Below are positions 7,452 to 20,830 of a stretch of 64,000 nt of DNA, piece after piece (within the stretch, counting starts at the first letter, position 1; every line of letters begins with the position of its first letter). Where the stretch lies: NCBI RefSeq assembly GCF_004123295.1, contig NZ_SDMK01000001.1, positions 1,364,001 to 1,428,000 of the forward strand. Reading direction: 5' to 3'. The notes under the pieces are model-generated. The model was not told where the DNA came from. It ran no database searches and saw only the letters and a list, made by a program, of their open reading frames with translations. The DNA comes from Silvibacterium dinghuense. Its GTDB lineage: Bacteria > Acidobacteriota > Terriglobia > Terriglobales > Acidobacteriaceae. The position numbers were made by a program, and so were the translations under genes.

Positions 7452-7760
7452 CTAGCAGCTAGAGGCTGTTTCTAAAAACTCCCACCACGCATCCGCCACC
7501 GTTGCTCCAAGATCGTTCGCAATCCGGTTGACCGCCTGCTCCACCTGCTGCATCTGCCCGGCGAGGTAGTCCCGCGAGGCCGAAATCGCCGCCACGCCGA
7601 GCGTCGCCGACTGCCAGGTCACCGCTTCGTCCAGCTCCGCCACCGAGATATTGAAGCCATGCCCGAGCTTCTCCTTGAGGCTCCGCACCACCTGCCTCCG
7701 GTCCTTCAGCGACTGCGCATGCTCGATACGCAGCTCGATCGTCATCGCCGCCACAGCCAT
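7452..7760 (-). CDS. ylxP: DUF503 (YlxP-like) protein
   Basis: 102 residues. The conserved DUF503 core is visible: MTIELRIEHAQSLKDRRQVV, then SLKEKLGHGFNISVAELD and the downstream TLGVAAISAS strand. YlxP proteins are encoded between infB and rbfA in many bacteria and are linked to ribosome assembly, with no fixed biochemical role. Here it follows infB by about 190 bp across a terminator and repeats. The final residues ASSC and the TAG stop derive from a TCTAGCTGCTAG tract (family G). Confidence 0.82.
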   Translation of the reverse strand: MAVAAMTIELRIEHAQSLKDRRQVVRSLKEKLGHGFNISVAELDEAVTWQSATLGVAAISASRDYLAGQMQQVEQAVNRIANDLGATVADAWWEFLETASSC

Positions 7761-7791
7761 GCGCCCATGCTACCGCAGCGGCACATACGCA

Positions 7792-7880
7792 TCCCATGTC
7801 TCAGAAGCGAGACATGGGCACCCGGCAGTGAAGACGGAATCGGGTGCCCCGTCCAAGCTCTGCTTGGGCGGGCTGGCACG
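7792..7880. repeat. A and B hairpins in outward order
   Basis: A copy at 7792-7823 (CCCATGTCTC facing GAGACATGGG) and B copy at 7839-7880 (CCCGTCCAAGC facing GCTTGGGCGGG). They lie between the infB terminator and ylxP. Confidence 0.7.
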
Positions 7881-7901
7881 ATCTCTCCCCACGCAAAGGA
7901 C

Positions 7902-7928
7902 AAAGGCCCTCCCGAAGGGAGGGCCTTT
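7902..7928 (-). terminator. Terminator of infB
   Basis: A perfect 12-bp stem AAAGGCCCTCCC with a 3-nt loop lies 18 bp past the infB stop. Only a weak T-run follows on the minus strand. Confidence 0.7.
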
Positions 7929-7946
7929 GCTGAGTCGAAAGAAGGA

Positions 7947-11327
<3,381 letters not shown>

Positions 11328-11472
11328 CCGCCCCTTTGTCGCTTCCTCAAGCCCTTAGCCGTTCATAGCACCCTCATGGCTGCGGGATTTCACGCCTTCT
11401 TCTATTATTATGGCCCGAAAACGATGGCTTTCATCGCTCTTCTGGGCCGGGAATGCCGGGAAACGGCGCATG

Positions 11473-13113
<1,641 letters not shown>

Positions 13114-13213
13114 AGTCGTCTCTCAACTCTTCCTTCGGCCCCCGCTGACGGGATACATCAGCGGAGCCGTGTCTCAGGTCCGCAAGCGTTCACGGACAAA
13201 TGTCTCTGTCGGT

Positions 13214-13813
13214 CTAGAATTCCGGGATCAGCCGCGCCTTTTCGACGTTCGCCAGCGCGATCTCCAACGTTTCACCGGATGCCGTCTGCGCCTTCTTCGC
13301 CTTTCCCTTCGGCTTCAAGGCGCTCAAGTCCACTGTGATGCGCCCATCGGCCACGCCGGTCAGCCTACCCTGCCAGTGGCGGTTCCCATTCACCGGCTCA
13401 AAGGTCTGCAGCTTCACCAGGCTGCCCGCAAACCGCTCATAATCAACGGCCGATGACAGCTTCCGGTCCAGCCCCGGCGATGACACCTCGAGCGTGTACT
13501 CCGCACCCGGGATCAACTCTTCTACATCGAGAACCGTGCCGAAATCCCGGCTGAAAGCCGTGCAGTCGTCATGCGTGATGCCGGACAGGTGCTCGCGGTT
13601 GAAGCCTTCCGGACGAGCTACCTCGTCTCCATCGGACGGCGAAGCCTCCGCCGCGGCGAGCAGCCTGGCCCGTCCTTCGGCGTTCTTCTCAATAAAGATG
13701 CGTAGAGCGCGCTGTTTGCCCGCCCCCTGGTACTCCACTTCCACCACGTCAAGGCCATGTGAGGCCGCGACGCGCTGGGCAAGGGCACGAATCTGGTCAA
13801 GGTTCAGAGCCAT
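13214..13813 (-). CDS. rimP: Ribosome maturation factor RimP
   Basis: 199 residues from the ATG at 13813 (MALNLDQIRALAQRVAASHGLDVVEVEYQG), chosen by family alignment although the frame is open for 76 more codons. The N-terminal alpha/beta domain and the C-terminal Sm-like domain are present, with ITHDDCTAFSRDFGTVLD and YTLEVSSPGLDRKL as the family signature. About 30 extra residues sit between the two strands near 50-80. RimP is needed for 30S maturation and starts the nusA-infB operon as in many bacteria. Confidence 0.92.
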   Translation of the reverse strand: MALNLDQIRALAQRVAASHGLDVVEVEYQGAGKQRALRIFIEKNAEGRARLLAAAEASPSDGDEVARPEGFNREHLSGITHDDCTAFSRDFGTVLDVEELIPGAEYTLEVSSPGLDRKLSSAVDYERFAGSLVKLQTFEPVNGNRHWQGRLTGVADGRITVDLSALKPKGKAKKAQTASGETLEIALANVEKARLIPEF

Positions 13814-13943
13814 AACAATCTCTGCCGGCGAGGTTTGAGAGGAACTTTCGAGGCCAAAGAAAAAGTGGGCCATAAGCCCACTCATCTCTCCGAGCCCGCC
13901 GGGAACGCACGGCGCCACTACGGACAAACTCGTCTGCCAATTA

Positions 13944-13972
13944 AGCATACGCCCAACCCCGGCAAACTTCAA
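13944..13972 (-). promoter_or_regulatory. Candidate promoter of rimP-nusA-infB
   Basis: On the minus strand TTGAAG and TATGCT are 17 bp apart, about 130 bp before the rimP ATG. The divergent DinB-like gene starts about 55 bp on the other side. Confidence 0.5.
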
Positions 13973-14027
13973 TTCCGTTGCCGGCCGCGGCTTTCGTGTC
14001 ATACTGCCGCCAACACGTCCCGATCTC

Positions 14028-14579
14028 ATGACCGCCGCCAATCCCTACGCCAGCTACCTTCAGGACAAGGATCCGCTCCGTGTCCTCGCCGCCACCCCGC
14101 GCACGATCGAAGAGCTGACCGAGGAACTCGGCTCCGAACGTATGGACGAATCCCCCGCGCCCGGCAAATGGAGTCCCCGCGAGATCCTCTGCCACCTCGC
14201 CGATTGCGAAATCGCCTTTTCCTTCCGCCTGCGCCAGACCCTCGCCGAGGACAACCACGTCATCCAGCCCTTCGATCAGGAAAAATGGGCTGCGGCCTAC
14301 CCCGCCTACGAAGCCCATGACGCACTCGCGCTCTTCTGCGACACCCGCAAGTGGAACATGGCGCTCTTCCGCTCCCTCACCCCCGAGCAGAGGCAGCGCG
14401 CCGCCTCGCATCCCGAACGCGGCCCGCTTACTTTCTGGACCATCGTCGAAACCATGGCCGGCCACGATCTCAACCACCTCCAGCAGCTCCAGGCCATCGC
14501 CGCCAGCTTCGCGCCGGCCAATCACCCCGCCCCCGGAAACCATCCTCCTCACCGCGGATACGCGCAGACGGAAGACTGA
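14028..14579 (+). CDS. DinB-like four-helix protein (DinB_2)
   Basis: 183 residues with the DinB/YfiT pattern: GKWSPREILCHLADCEIAF in helix 2 and GHDLNHLQQLQAI near the end. These supply the three His residues that normally bind a metal. Family members include thiol S-transferases and damage-inducible proteins of unknown activity; no substrate can be assigned. It is divergent from the rimP operon and ends just before a family C repeat. Confidence 0.8.
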   Translation: MTAANPYASYLQDKDPLRVLAATPRTIEELTEELGSERMDESPAPGKWSPREILCHLADCEIAFSFRLRQTLAEDNHVIQPFDQEKWAAAYPAYEAHDALALFCDTRKWNMALFRSLTPEQRQRAASHPERGPLTFWTIVETMAGHDLNHLQQLQAIAASFAPANHPAPGNHPPHRGYAQTED

Positions 14580-14604
14580 CCCACAGTACACCCCTCATCT
14601 CCCT

Positions 14605-14689
14605 CATCGCGACCATCGGGAGCGGAGGCCGAAGGCGAAGCGCACTGCGCGAAGCAGCCGAAGGCAAAGTGCACTGCGCGAAGCAGCGG
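14605..14689. repeat. Family C repeat with an internal tandem duplication
   Basis: The 3' part of the unit (CGAAGGC, CACTGCGCGAAGCAGC) occurs twice in tandem, so this copy is about 30 bp longer than others. It lies directly upstream of the S9 peptidase. Confidence 0.7.
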
Positions 14690-14717
14690 CCAGTCCGCAG
14701 TGGTTATACTCGGCACC

Positions 14718-16811
14718 ATGCCACGCTCAGCACGCCTGCTTTCCCTGCTCGGAACTGCCACGCTTGCGCTCTCTGCCTTCGCCCAAAGCACAACGCCGGC
14801 CGCTCCACACGCCGTCACCCTCGACGACCTCTTCCGCTTCCACGACGTCGCCAACCCCGAGATCTCGCCCGACGCGCAATGGGTGCTCTACACCGTCGCC
14901 CACACCGACGAAACCGCCGACAAGCGCCTCACCGACCTCTACATCACCCGCTACGACGGATCGGAGACCCTGCGCCTCACCTATAGTGTCGACAACTCGC
15001 CCAGCCAGCCGCGCTGGAGCCCCGACGGCAAGTACATCTCCTTTGAGACGGATCGCCCGGGCAAGGCCAAGGGCACGCAGGTGTGGGTGCTCGACCGCCG
15101 CGGCGGCGAAGCCCGCCAGCTCACCGACATAAAAGGTCATCTCGGAGGCTACGCCTGGTCGCCGGATGGCAAAAAGCTGCTGCTCGCCATCACCGCCGAT
15201 GACGACAAGAAGGACGACAAGGACAAAAAAGACGAGAAACCCAAACCCATCGTCATCGACCGCTACCACTTCAAGCAGGATGTCGATGGCTACCTCAGCG
15301 ACAACAAGCACGAGCTGCTCTACCTCTGGGACGTAGACACCCACAAGCTCGAGAAGCTGACCAACGACGCCAATCACGACGAGAACGATCCCAAGTGGTC
15401 GCCCGACGGATCGAAGATCGCCTTCGTCAGCAACCATGACGCCGATCCCGACCGCACCACCAATTCCGATGTCTTCGTCGTCGACGCCAGGCCCAACTCC
15501 GCGCCAAAGAAGCTGACCACCTTCGACGGCCCAGACGGCGGCCGACTCGCATGGAGCCCGGACAGCAAGTGGATCGCCTACACGCAGGGTTCGGAACCGA
15601 AATTCGAAGAGTACAACCAGGACAACCTCGCCCTCGTTGCCGCCGACGGCACCGGCCAGCGGCTCGTCGCTCCGAAACTCGACCGCAGCATCAGGAACCC
15701 GGTTTTCTCCGCTGACGGCAAGTCCATCACCGTGCTCGTCGAAGACGACCGCAACGAATACCCCGCAGAGATCAGCCTCGCCGACGGCTCGGTAAAACGC
15801 CTGATACAGGAAGACGGCGTCGTCACCGCGTTCAACTCCGTTGCCGGGAAGGGTGCCGCGGCTGAAAAAATGGTGTTCATCCGCACCACGGACACCGCGC
15901 CCGGCGAGCTCTTCGCCTTCGACAATGGCCAGCTCCACGCACTCACCCACGAGAATGACGCCCTGCTCGCAGAGCTCAAACTGGGCAAGACCCTCGACCT
16001 CGAAGCGAAGTCGCCCGACGGCGCCACACCGCACGCCCTGCTCACGCTCCCGCCCGATGCCGTCTCCGGCAAAAAGTATCCGATGCTGTTACGGATTCAC
16101 GGCGGACCCAACGGCCAGGATGCGCACGCCTTCAACCTTGAGCGCCAGCTCTTCGCCGCGCGCGGCTACGCCGTGCTCAACGTGAACTATCGCGGCAGCT
16201 CGGGCCGTGGCAAAGCATGGCAGGAGTCGATCTTCGCCGACTGGGGTCATCACGAAGTGACCGACCTGCTCGCCTCAGTCGACGAGGCGGTGAAGGAAGG
16301 CTATGCCGATCCCGATCACCTCGGCGTAGGCGGCTGGAGCTACGGCGGCATCCTCACCGACTACACTATCGCCTCGACCACGCGCTTCAAGGCGGCCATC
16401 AGCGGCGCAGGCATGGGCAATCCCATCGGCCTCTACGGCATCGATGAATATGTGCACCAATACAACACCGAGCTGCTGCCGCCGTGGAAGGCGCAGGAGA
16501 CCTACATCAAGCTCGCCTACCCGCTCTACCACGCCGACAGAATCAGGACGCCCACGCTCTACATGGGCGGCGACAAGGACATGAACGTGCCCCTCAACGG
16601 CGGCGAGCAGATGTACCAGGCCCTCCGCACGCTCGAGGTGCCAAGCGAACTCGTCATCTACCCGGGGCAGTTCCACGGCTTCACCAAGCCCAGCTTCATC
16701 AAGGACCGCTACCAGCGCTATTTCGCCTGGTACGACAAGTGGATCCTGGGCAAGATCGATGCCACGCCGACATCCACGCCTGCAAAAGACGCCGCAAAAC
16801 CCGCGGAATAG
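14718..16811 (+). CDS. Exported S9-family peptidase (prolyl oligopeptidase/acylaminoacyl-peptidase type)
   Basis: 697 residues from ATG 14718, which gives a clean signal peptide (MPRSARLLSLLGTATLALSAFAQ). WD40-like beta-propeller blades cover about 40-420 with repeated WSPDGK motifs. The alpha/beta hydrolase domain follows with nucleophile Ser541 (GGWSYGG), Asp621 (GGDKDMNVP) and His653 (GQFHGF). It should cleave short peptides in the periplasm. A run of Asp and Lys near 160-175 is unusual. The TATACT box at 14705-14710 lies only 7 nt before the ATG. Confidence 0.9.
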   Translation: MPRSARLLSLLGTATLALSAFAQSTTPAAPHAVTLDDLFRFHDVANPEISPDAQWVLYTVAHTDETADKRLTDLYITRYDGSETLRLTYSVDNSPSQPRWSPDGKYISFETDRPGKAKGTQVWVLDRRGGEARQLTDIKGHLGGYAWSPDGKKLLLAITADDDKKDDKDKKDEKPKPIVIDRYHFKQDVDGYLSDNKHELLYLWDVDTHKLEKLTNDANHDENDPKWSPDGSKIAFVSNHDADPDRTTNSDVFVVDARPNSAPKKLTTFDGPDGGRLAWSPDSKWIAYTQGSEPKFEEYNQDNLALVAADGTGQRLVAPKLDRSIRNPVFSADGKSITVLVEDDRNEYPAEISLADGSVKRLIQEDGVVTAFNSVAGKGAAAEKMVFIRTTDTAPGELFAFDNGQLHALTHENDALLAELKLGKTLDLEAKSPDGATPHALLTLPPDAVSGKKYPMLLRIHGGPNGQDAHAFNLERQLFAARGYAVLNVNYRGSSGRGKAWQESIFADWGHHEVTDLLASVDEAVKEGYADPDHLGVGGWSYGGILTDYTIASTTRFKAAISGAGMGNPIGLYGIDEYVHQYNTELLPPWKAQETYIKLAYPLYHADRIRTPTLYMGGDKDMNVPLNGGEQMYQALRTLEVPSELVIYPGQFHGFTKPSFIKDRYQRYFAWYDKWILGKIDATPTSTPAKDAAKPAE

Positions 16812-16817
16812 CACAAA

Positions 16818-16852
16818 CCGGGTGCCCCATGTCTCGATGTTGAGACATGGGA
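16818..16852 (+). repeat. Family A hairpin, left of the Cys-rich small gene
   Basis: GGGTGCCCCATGTCTC facing GAGACATGGG. A second copy in the same orientation lies at 17131-17173. Confidence 0.75.
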
Positions 16853-16895
16853 GCGCACAGAACTATTCTTCGGCACATAAAGAGGAAATCGACGC

Positions 16896-17126
16896 ATGAG
16901 CATAGCAACCGACAAGGTAAAGAAACGTTGCGAAGCTGGCCTCTGTGGCGCCTGCGGCAAAAACCCTTGCGAATGCCTGCGTGGCAGGCGCAAGTCGAGA
17001 TGGCGAACCAAACTGACACCCGACCTCAGTAGAAAGAGAAGTGGACCAGTCAGGAAAAGGGCAAGAAGCATCGCAGAATTTCGCGAATGGATATTGAAGA
17101 ACTTCGAAGCTTGGACTTCAAAATAG
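16896..17126 (+). CDS. 76-aa Cys-rich basic protein of unknown function
   Basis: AGAGGAAA lies 7 nt before the ATG. The N-terminal third has five cysteines in RCEAGLCGACGKNPCECLRG (residues 11-30), spaced like a small metal-binding knuckle. A very basic middle (RGRRKSRWR, RKRSGPVRKRARS) follows, then an amphipathic end, EFREWILKNFEAW. I do not recognise it. Codon usage is weakly biased for this genome, so it could be acquired. It is bounded on both sides by family A hairpins in direct orientation. Confidence 0.5.
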   Translation: MSIATDKVKKRCEAGLCGACGKNPCECLRGRRKSRWRTKLTPDLSRKRSGPVRKRARSIAEFREWILKNFEAWTSK

Positions 17127-17130
17127 CTCC

Positions 17131-17173
17131 CCGGGTGCCCCACGTCTCGATTTTGAGACGTGGGTTCGCAGGA
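17131..17173 (+). repeat. Family A hairpin, right of the Cys-rich small gene
   Basis: GGGTGCCCCACGTCTC facing GAGACGTGGG, followed by TTCGCAGGATG as in the other complete A copies. Starts 5 bp after the small gene's stop codon. Confidence 0.75.
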
Positions 17174-17276
17174 TGCCGAAGGCGAAGGCCAGTCCAATCC
17201 CAGCCATAGTCCCCACCTATCCCAAGCTGGCCCCCACGCGATGAACGCGATAGGCTGAAACGTTAGCCATACTCGC

Positions 17277-18404
17277 ATGACGAACCCGAACGATATCCCC
17301 GCCGCACTCGCCGCCAACGACATGAACAGCGCCACCAGCCTCATCACCGGAGGCACGCGCTTCGTCCGCGCCTGCCTGCGTCAGCCTGTCGACCGCACGC
17401 CGGTCTGGTTCCTGCGCCAGGCGGGCCGCTACATGGCCGAGTATCAGGCCGTGCGCCGCCATCACTCGCTGCTCGAGATCTGCAAGCAGCCCGCGCTCGC
17501 GGCCGAGGTCACCATCACCGCCGCCGAAAAGCTCGACGTGGACGCGGCCATCATCTTCGCCGACCTGCTGCTGCCCTTCGAGTGCATGGGCCTGCCCTTC
17601 GAGTTCCAAGCCGGCGAGGGCCCGGTGGTGCATCATCCTGTCCGCACCGAGGAAGACATCGCGCGCCTGCGCACCGACCGCGCCTCCGAGCTCGACTACG
17701 TGGCCAAGGCCATCGAGAAGGTGGTCGCGCACTTCAAGGACCGGCTCGGCATCATCGGCTTCTGCGGCGCGCCCTTCACCCTCGCCAGCTACATGATCGA
17801 GGGCGGCAGCTCGCGCAATTACATCCACACCAAGACGCTGATGTACCGCCATCCCGACGCCTGGCGCTGCCTGCTCGACAAGCTCAACACCGTGCTGGTG
17901 CAGTACGCCCAGCAGCAGGTCGAAGCCGGAGCCGACGTCCTCCAGGTCTTCGATAGCTGGGCCGGCGCGCTCTCCGTCGAGGACTATCGCGACTTCGTGC
18001 TGCCCGCGACCACCACATTGATTCGCCAGATCCAGGCCCTCGGGGTGCCCGTCATCTACTTCGGCGTCGATACTGCCTCGCTGCTGCCCGCCATGCGCGA
18101 GACCGGCGCCGATGTCCTCGGACTCGACTGGCGTACGCCGCTCGCGCAGGCCTGGCACGGCCTCGATTACGCGGTCGCGGTGCAGGGCAATCTCGACCCC
18201 ATCACGCTCTTCGCCGAGCCCGAGTTGATTCGTAACCGTGTCCGTAACATTCTCGACCAGGCCGACGGACGTCCGGGCCATATCTTCAACCTGGGCCACG
18301 GCATCGTGCCCAATACGCCGGTCGAAAACGTGCAGCACGTCGTGAAATTCGTCCGCGAATATCACGACGAGAAGGCTTCGAGAGGAGTGGCGTCGCATGG
18401 CTGA
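17277..18404 (+). CDS. hemE: Uroporphyrinogen decarboxylase
   Basis: 375 residues. PVWFLRQAGRY (42-52) is the family signature and IIFADLLLP holds the catalytic Asp96; GFCGAPFTLASYMIEGG is the second conserved block. The enzyme removes four carboxyl groups from uroporphyrinogen III to give coproporphyrinogen III. It is the first gene of hemE-hemH-hemG and overlaps hemH by 8 bp. CATACT at 17268-17273 stands only 3 nt before the ATG, so the message may have almost no leader. Confidence 0.96.
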   Translation: MTNPNDIPAALAANDMNSATSLITGGTRFVRACLRQPVDRTPVWFLRQAGRYMAEYQAVRRHHSLLEICKQPALAAEVTITAAEKLDVDAAIIFADLLLPFECMGLPFEFQAGEGPVVHHPVRTEEDIARLRTDRASELDYVAKAIEKVVAHFKDRLGIIGFCGAPFTLASYMIEGGSSRNYIHTKTLMYRHPDAWRCLLDKLNTVLVQYAQQQVEAGADVLQVFDSWAGALSVEDYRDFVLPATTTLIRQIQALGVPVIYFGVDTASLLPAMRETGADVLGLDWRTPLAQAWHGLDYAVAVQGNLDPITLFAEPELIRNRVRNILDQADGRPGHIFNLGHGIVPNTPVENVQHVVKFVREYHDEKASRGVASHG

Positions 18405-19365
18405 GAAGACAGCCATCCTCCTGCTTGCGCACGGCACACCGGACTCGCTCGACGAGATCCCCGCGTATCTCGCGAACATCACCGGCGGGCGTCCCATGCC
18501 GGACCATGTGATCGAGGAGATCCGCCATCGCTACTCGCTTATCGAACCAAGCCCGCTCACGCGCATCACCATGGAGCAGGGCCGCCTGCTTAGCAAAGAA
18601 CTCGGGATGCCTGTCTATGTGGGCATGCGCAACTGGAAGCCCTACATCGCCGACGTGGTCGCACAGATGAAGGCCGACGGCATCACACGCATCGCCGCCA
18701 TCTGCCTCGCGCCGCAGAACTCGCGCACCAGCGTCGGACTCTACCGCAAGGCGCTCTATGCCGCAGCCGGCGATCTTACGGTCGAATTTACAGCCGGCTG
18801 GGCCGAGCATCCGCTGCTCGCCCAAGCCTTCGCCGAGCGCCTCGCCGCTGTGCTCGCTCCCTTCGAAGCCGAAGCCGGGCACCGCATCCCTGAAAATCGC
18901 ATCCCGGTCGTCTTTACCGCGCACTCCGTGCCGCTGCGCACCGTGCAGGCGACCAGCGAAGATGGAGCTTCGCCCGATCCTTACGCGGACGAAGCGAAGG
19001 CCACGGCGCGGCTCACTGCCGAGGCCGCCGGTCTCGCACCGGAGCAATGGACCTTCGCCTTCCAGAGCCAGGGCATGTCGGGAGGGCCATGGATCGGGCC
19101 CACCGTGGAAGAAACGCTCGACGCACTCCATCAGCAAGGCGCAAAAGGGGTCGTTATCGCCCCTATCGGCTTCCTCTGCGACCACGTCGAAATCCTCTAC
19201 GACATCGACATCGCCTTCAAGGAGCATGCCGCAAAGCTTGGCATCGAGCTGCGCCGCCCCGTATCGCTGAACGAGTCCGCCACGCTCACCGTCGCGCTCG
19301 CCGACGTAGCTCGCGCCGCCCTAACAGCGCTCGACGCACGCAAAAACGAAGCAACATCCGCATGA
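18397..19365 (+). CDS. hemH: Ferrochelatase (haem synthase or coproporphyrin type)
   Basis: 322 residues. ILLLAHGTPDSLDEIPAYL opens the chelatase fold, VVFTAHSVPLRT holds the conserved metal-site His and PIGFLCDHVEILYDID holds the second-site residues. It inserts Fe(II) into a porphyrin at the membrane. GAGAGGAG precedes the ATG inside hemE. The order hemE-hemH-hemG resembles Bacillus, where the substrate is coproporphyrin III; sequence reading cannot decide between the two substrates. Confidence 0.93.
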   Translation: MAEKTAILLLAHGTPDSLDEIPAYLANITGGRPMPDHVIEEIRHRYSLIEPSPLTRITMEQGRLLSKELGMPVYVGMRNWKPYIADVVAQMKADGITRIAAICLAPQNSRTSVGLYRKALYAAAGDLTVEFTAGWAEHPLLAQAFAERLAAVLAPFEAEAGHRIPENRIPVVFTAHSVPLRTVQATSEDGASPDPYADEAKATARLTAEAAGLAPEQWTFAFQSQGMSGGPWIGPTVEETLDALHQQGAKGVVIAPIGFLCDHVEILYDIDIAFKEHAAKLGIELRRPVSLNESATLTVALADVARAALTALDARKNEATSA

Positions 19366-20798
19366 AGCGTATTGCTGTCATCGGCGGAGGCATGAGCGGC
19401 ACCGCCGCCGCCTATCAACTCGCTCGCGAGGGCGCCCAGGATGGCAACGTCGCGTTCACGCTCTACGAGGCATCTTCCCGCCTCGGCGGCATTGTCGAGA
19501 CGGCGCGTGTCGAGACCGCCGATGGCCGCTGGATCATCGAATGCGGCCCTGACGCCTGGGTCACCGAGAAGCCCTGGGCTCGCGAGCTGGCCGTCGAACT
19601 CGGCCTCGAAAGCGAAATCCTGCCCTCGAACGATGCAAAGAGGCAGACCTATCTCCTGCGTAGCGATCAACTCGTGCTCATGCCCAAAGACATGAGGATG
19701 ATGGTGCCCACCACATGGGAGCCGATCGAATCCTCGCCGCTCTTTTCCGATGAAGCCCGCGCCGCCTACCGCCGAGAGGCTGAATCCGCCGCAAAACTTA
19801 CAGCGTTAGCCTTGAAGGACGGCGAGGACGAGTCGGTCGCCAGCTTCGTCCGCCGCCACTTCGGCGACGAGGTCACCCGCACCCTCGCCGGGCCGCTGCT
19901 GGCCGGCATCTTCGGCGGCGATGTCGAGATGCTGAGCGTTCGCGCCGTCATGCCCGCCTTCGTCAAGATGGAGCGCGAGCACGGCAGCCTCATCGCCGCG
20001 CTTCAATCCCGCAAGCCATCCGGCGGCCCGGCACCGGCTGTCTTCACCACACTCGCCAGCGGACTGCAGACTCTCGTCGACCGCATGCAGGCCGCCATCC
20101 CGGCTGAGGCCATCCGCCTTGAAACGCCGGTTACCGGGCTCACCCGTAAAGGGTCTAAATGGCACATTACTCTCTTTTCGAAAGTTACTCTCCAAACAGA
20201 CCATATCCCCCAAAACGAAAGTTTTGACGAGGTGATCCTCGCCACCCCGGCACATGTCACCCGCGCGTTGCTCGCTCCCGTCCACGCAGATTTCGGCCGC
20301 CTCCTCGACATGGAAGCCAGTTCGGCCATCATCGTCGCCCTCGGCTTCGCGCCAAAAGACACCCGCAACCTCCAGATTCCTGAAGGCTTCGGCTACCTCA
20401 CCTTCCAACCCGGTCCCGAAGACCTGATGGCCTGCACCTTCGCCGACCAGAAATACCTGGGCCGCGTGCCCGCGGGCGCCGTCCTGCTCCGCGCCTTCTT
20501 CGGCGGCGAGGCCGGTCTGCGCCTCATGAGTGAGTCCGACGAAGCGCTCATCGCCCGCGCTCTCCGCCAGCTTTCGGCCGCGCTCGGACCGCTGCCCGCG
20601 CCCGCGCTCCGCCTTGTTCGCCGCGCCCCGCGCTCGCTGCCGCAATACGCTGTCGGTCATCCCGCAAGAATGGAAGAGCTTGCCGCTCTCACCGCGCAGT
20701 TCCCCGGCCTGCACCTGGTCGGCAATGCCTATCACGGCGTCGGCCTGCCCGATATGGTCCGCCAGGGCCGCGAGGCCGCCCGCAAAGCCACTTCCTGA
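19362..20798 (+). CDS. hemG: Protoporphyrinogen/coproporphyrinogen oxidase (HemY/CgoX type)
   Basis: 478 residues starting at the ATG that overlaps the hemH stop (ATGA). The FAD-binding dinucleotide fold is IAVIGGGMSGTAAAYQLA at the N-terminus. LGGIVETARV, the ECGPDAWVTEKPW block and the C-terminal VGNAYHGVGLPDMVRQGREA match the oxygen-dependent FAD oxidase family (called hemY in Bacillus). It oxidises the porphyrinogen to the porphyrin used by HemH. It is translationally coupled to hemH. Confidence 0.92.
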   Translation: MKRIAVIGGGMSGTAAAYQLAREGAQDGNVAFTLYEASSRLGGIVETARVETADGRWIIECGPDAWVTEKPWARELAVELGLESEILPSNDAKRQTYLLRSDQLVLMPKDMRMMVPTTWEPIESSPLFSDEARAAYRREAESAAKLTALALKDGEDESVASFVRRHFGDEVTRTLAGPLLAGIFGGDVEMLSVRAVMPAFVKMEREHGSLIAALQSRKPSGGPAPAVFTTLASGLQTLVDRMQAAIPAEAIRLETPVTGLTRKGSKWHITLFSKVTLQTDHIPQNESFDEVILATPAHVTRALLAPVHADFGRLLDMEASSAIIVALGFAPKDTRNLQIPEGFGYLTFQPGPEDLMACTFADQKYLGRVPAGAVLLRAFFGGEAGLRLMSESDEALIARALRQLSAALGPLPAPALRLVRRAPRSLPQYAVGHPARMEELAALTAQFPGLHLVGNAYHGVGLPDMVRQGREAARKATS

Positions 20799-20830
20799 GA
20801 CCTCCTCCGCTCACCGGCATCTAACCCTGC

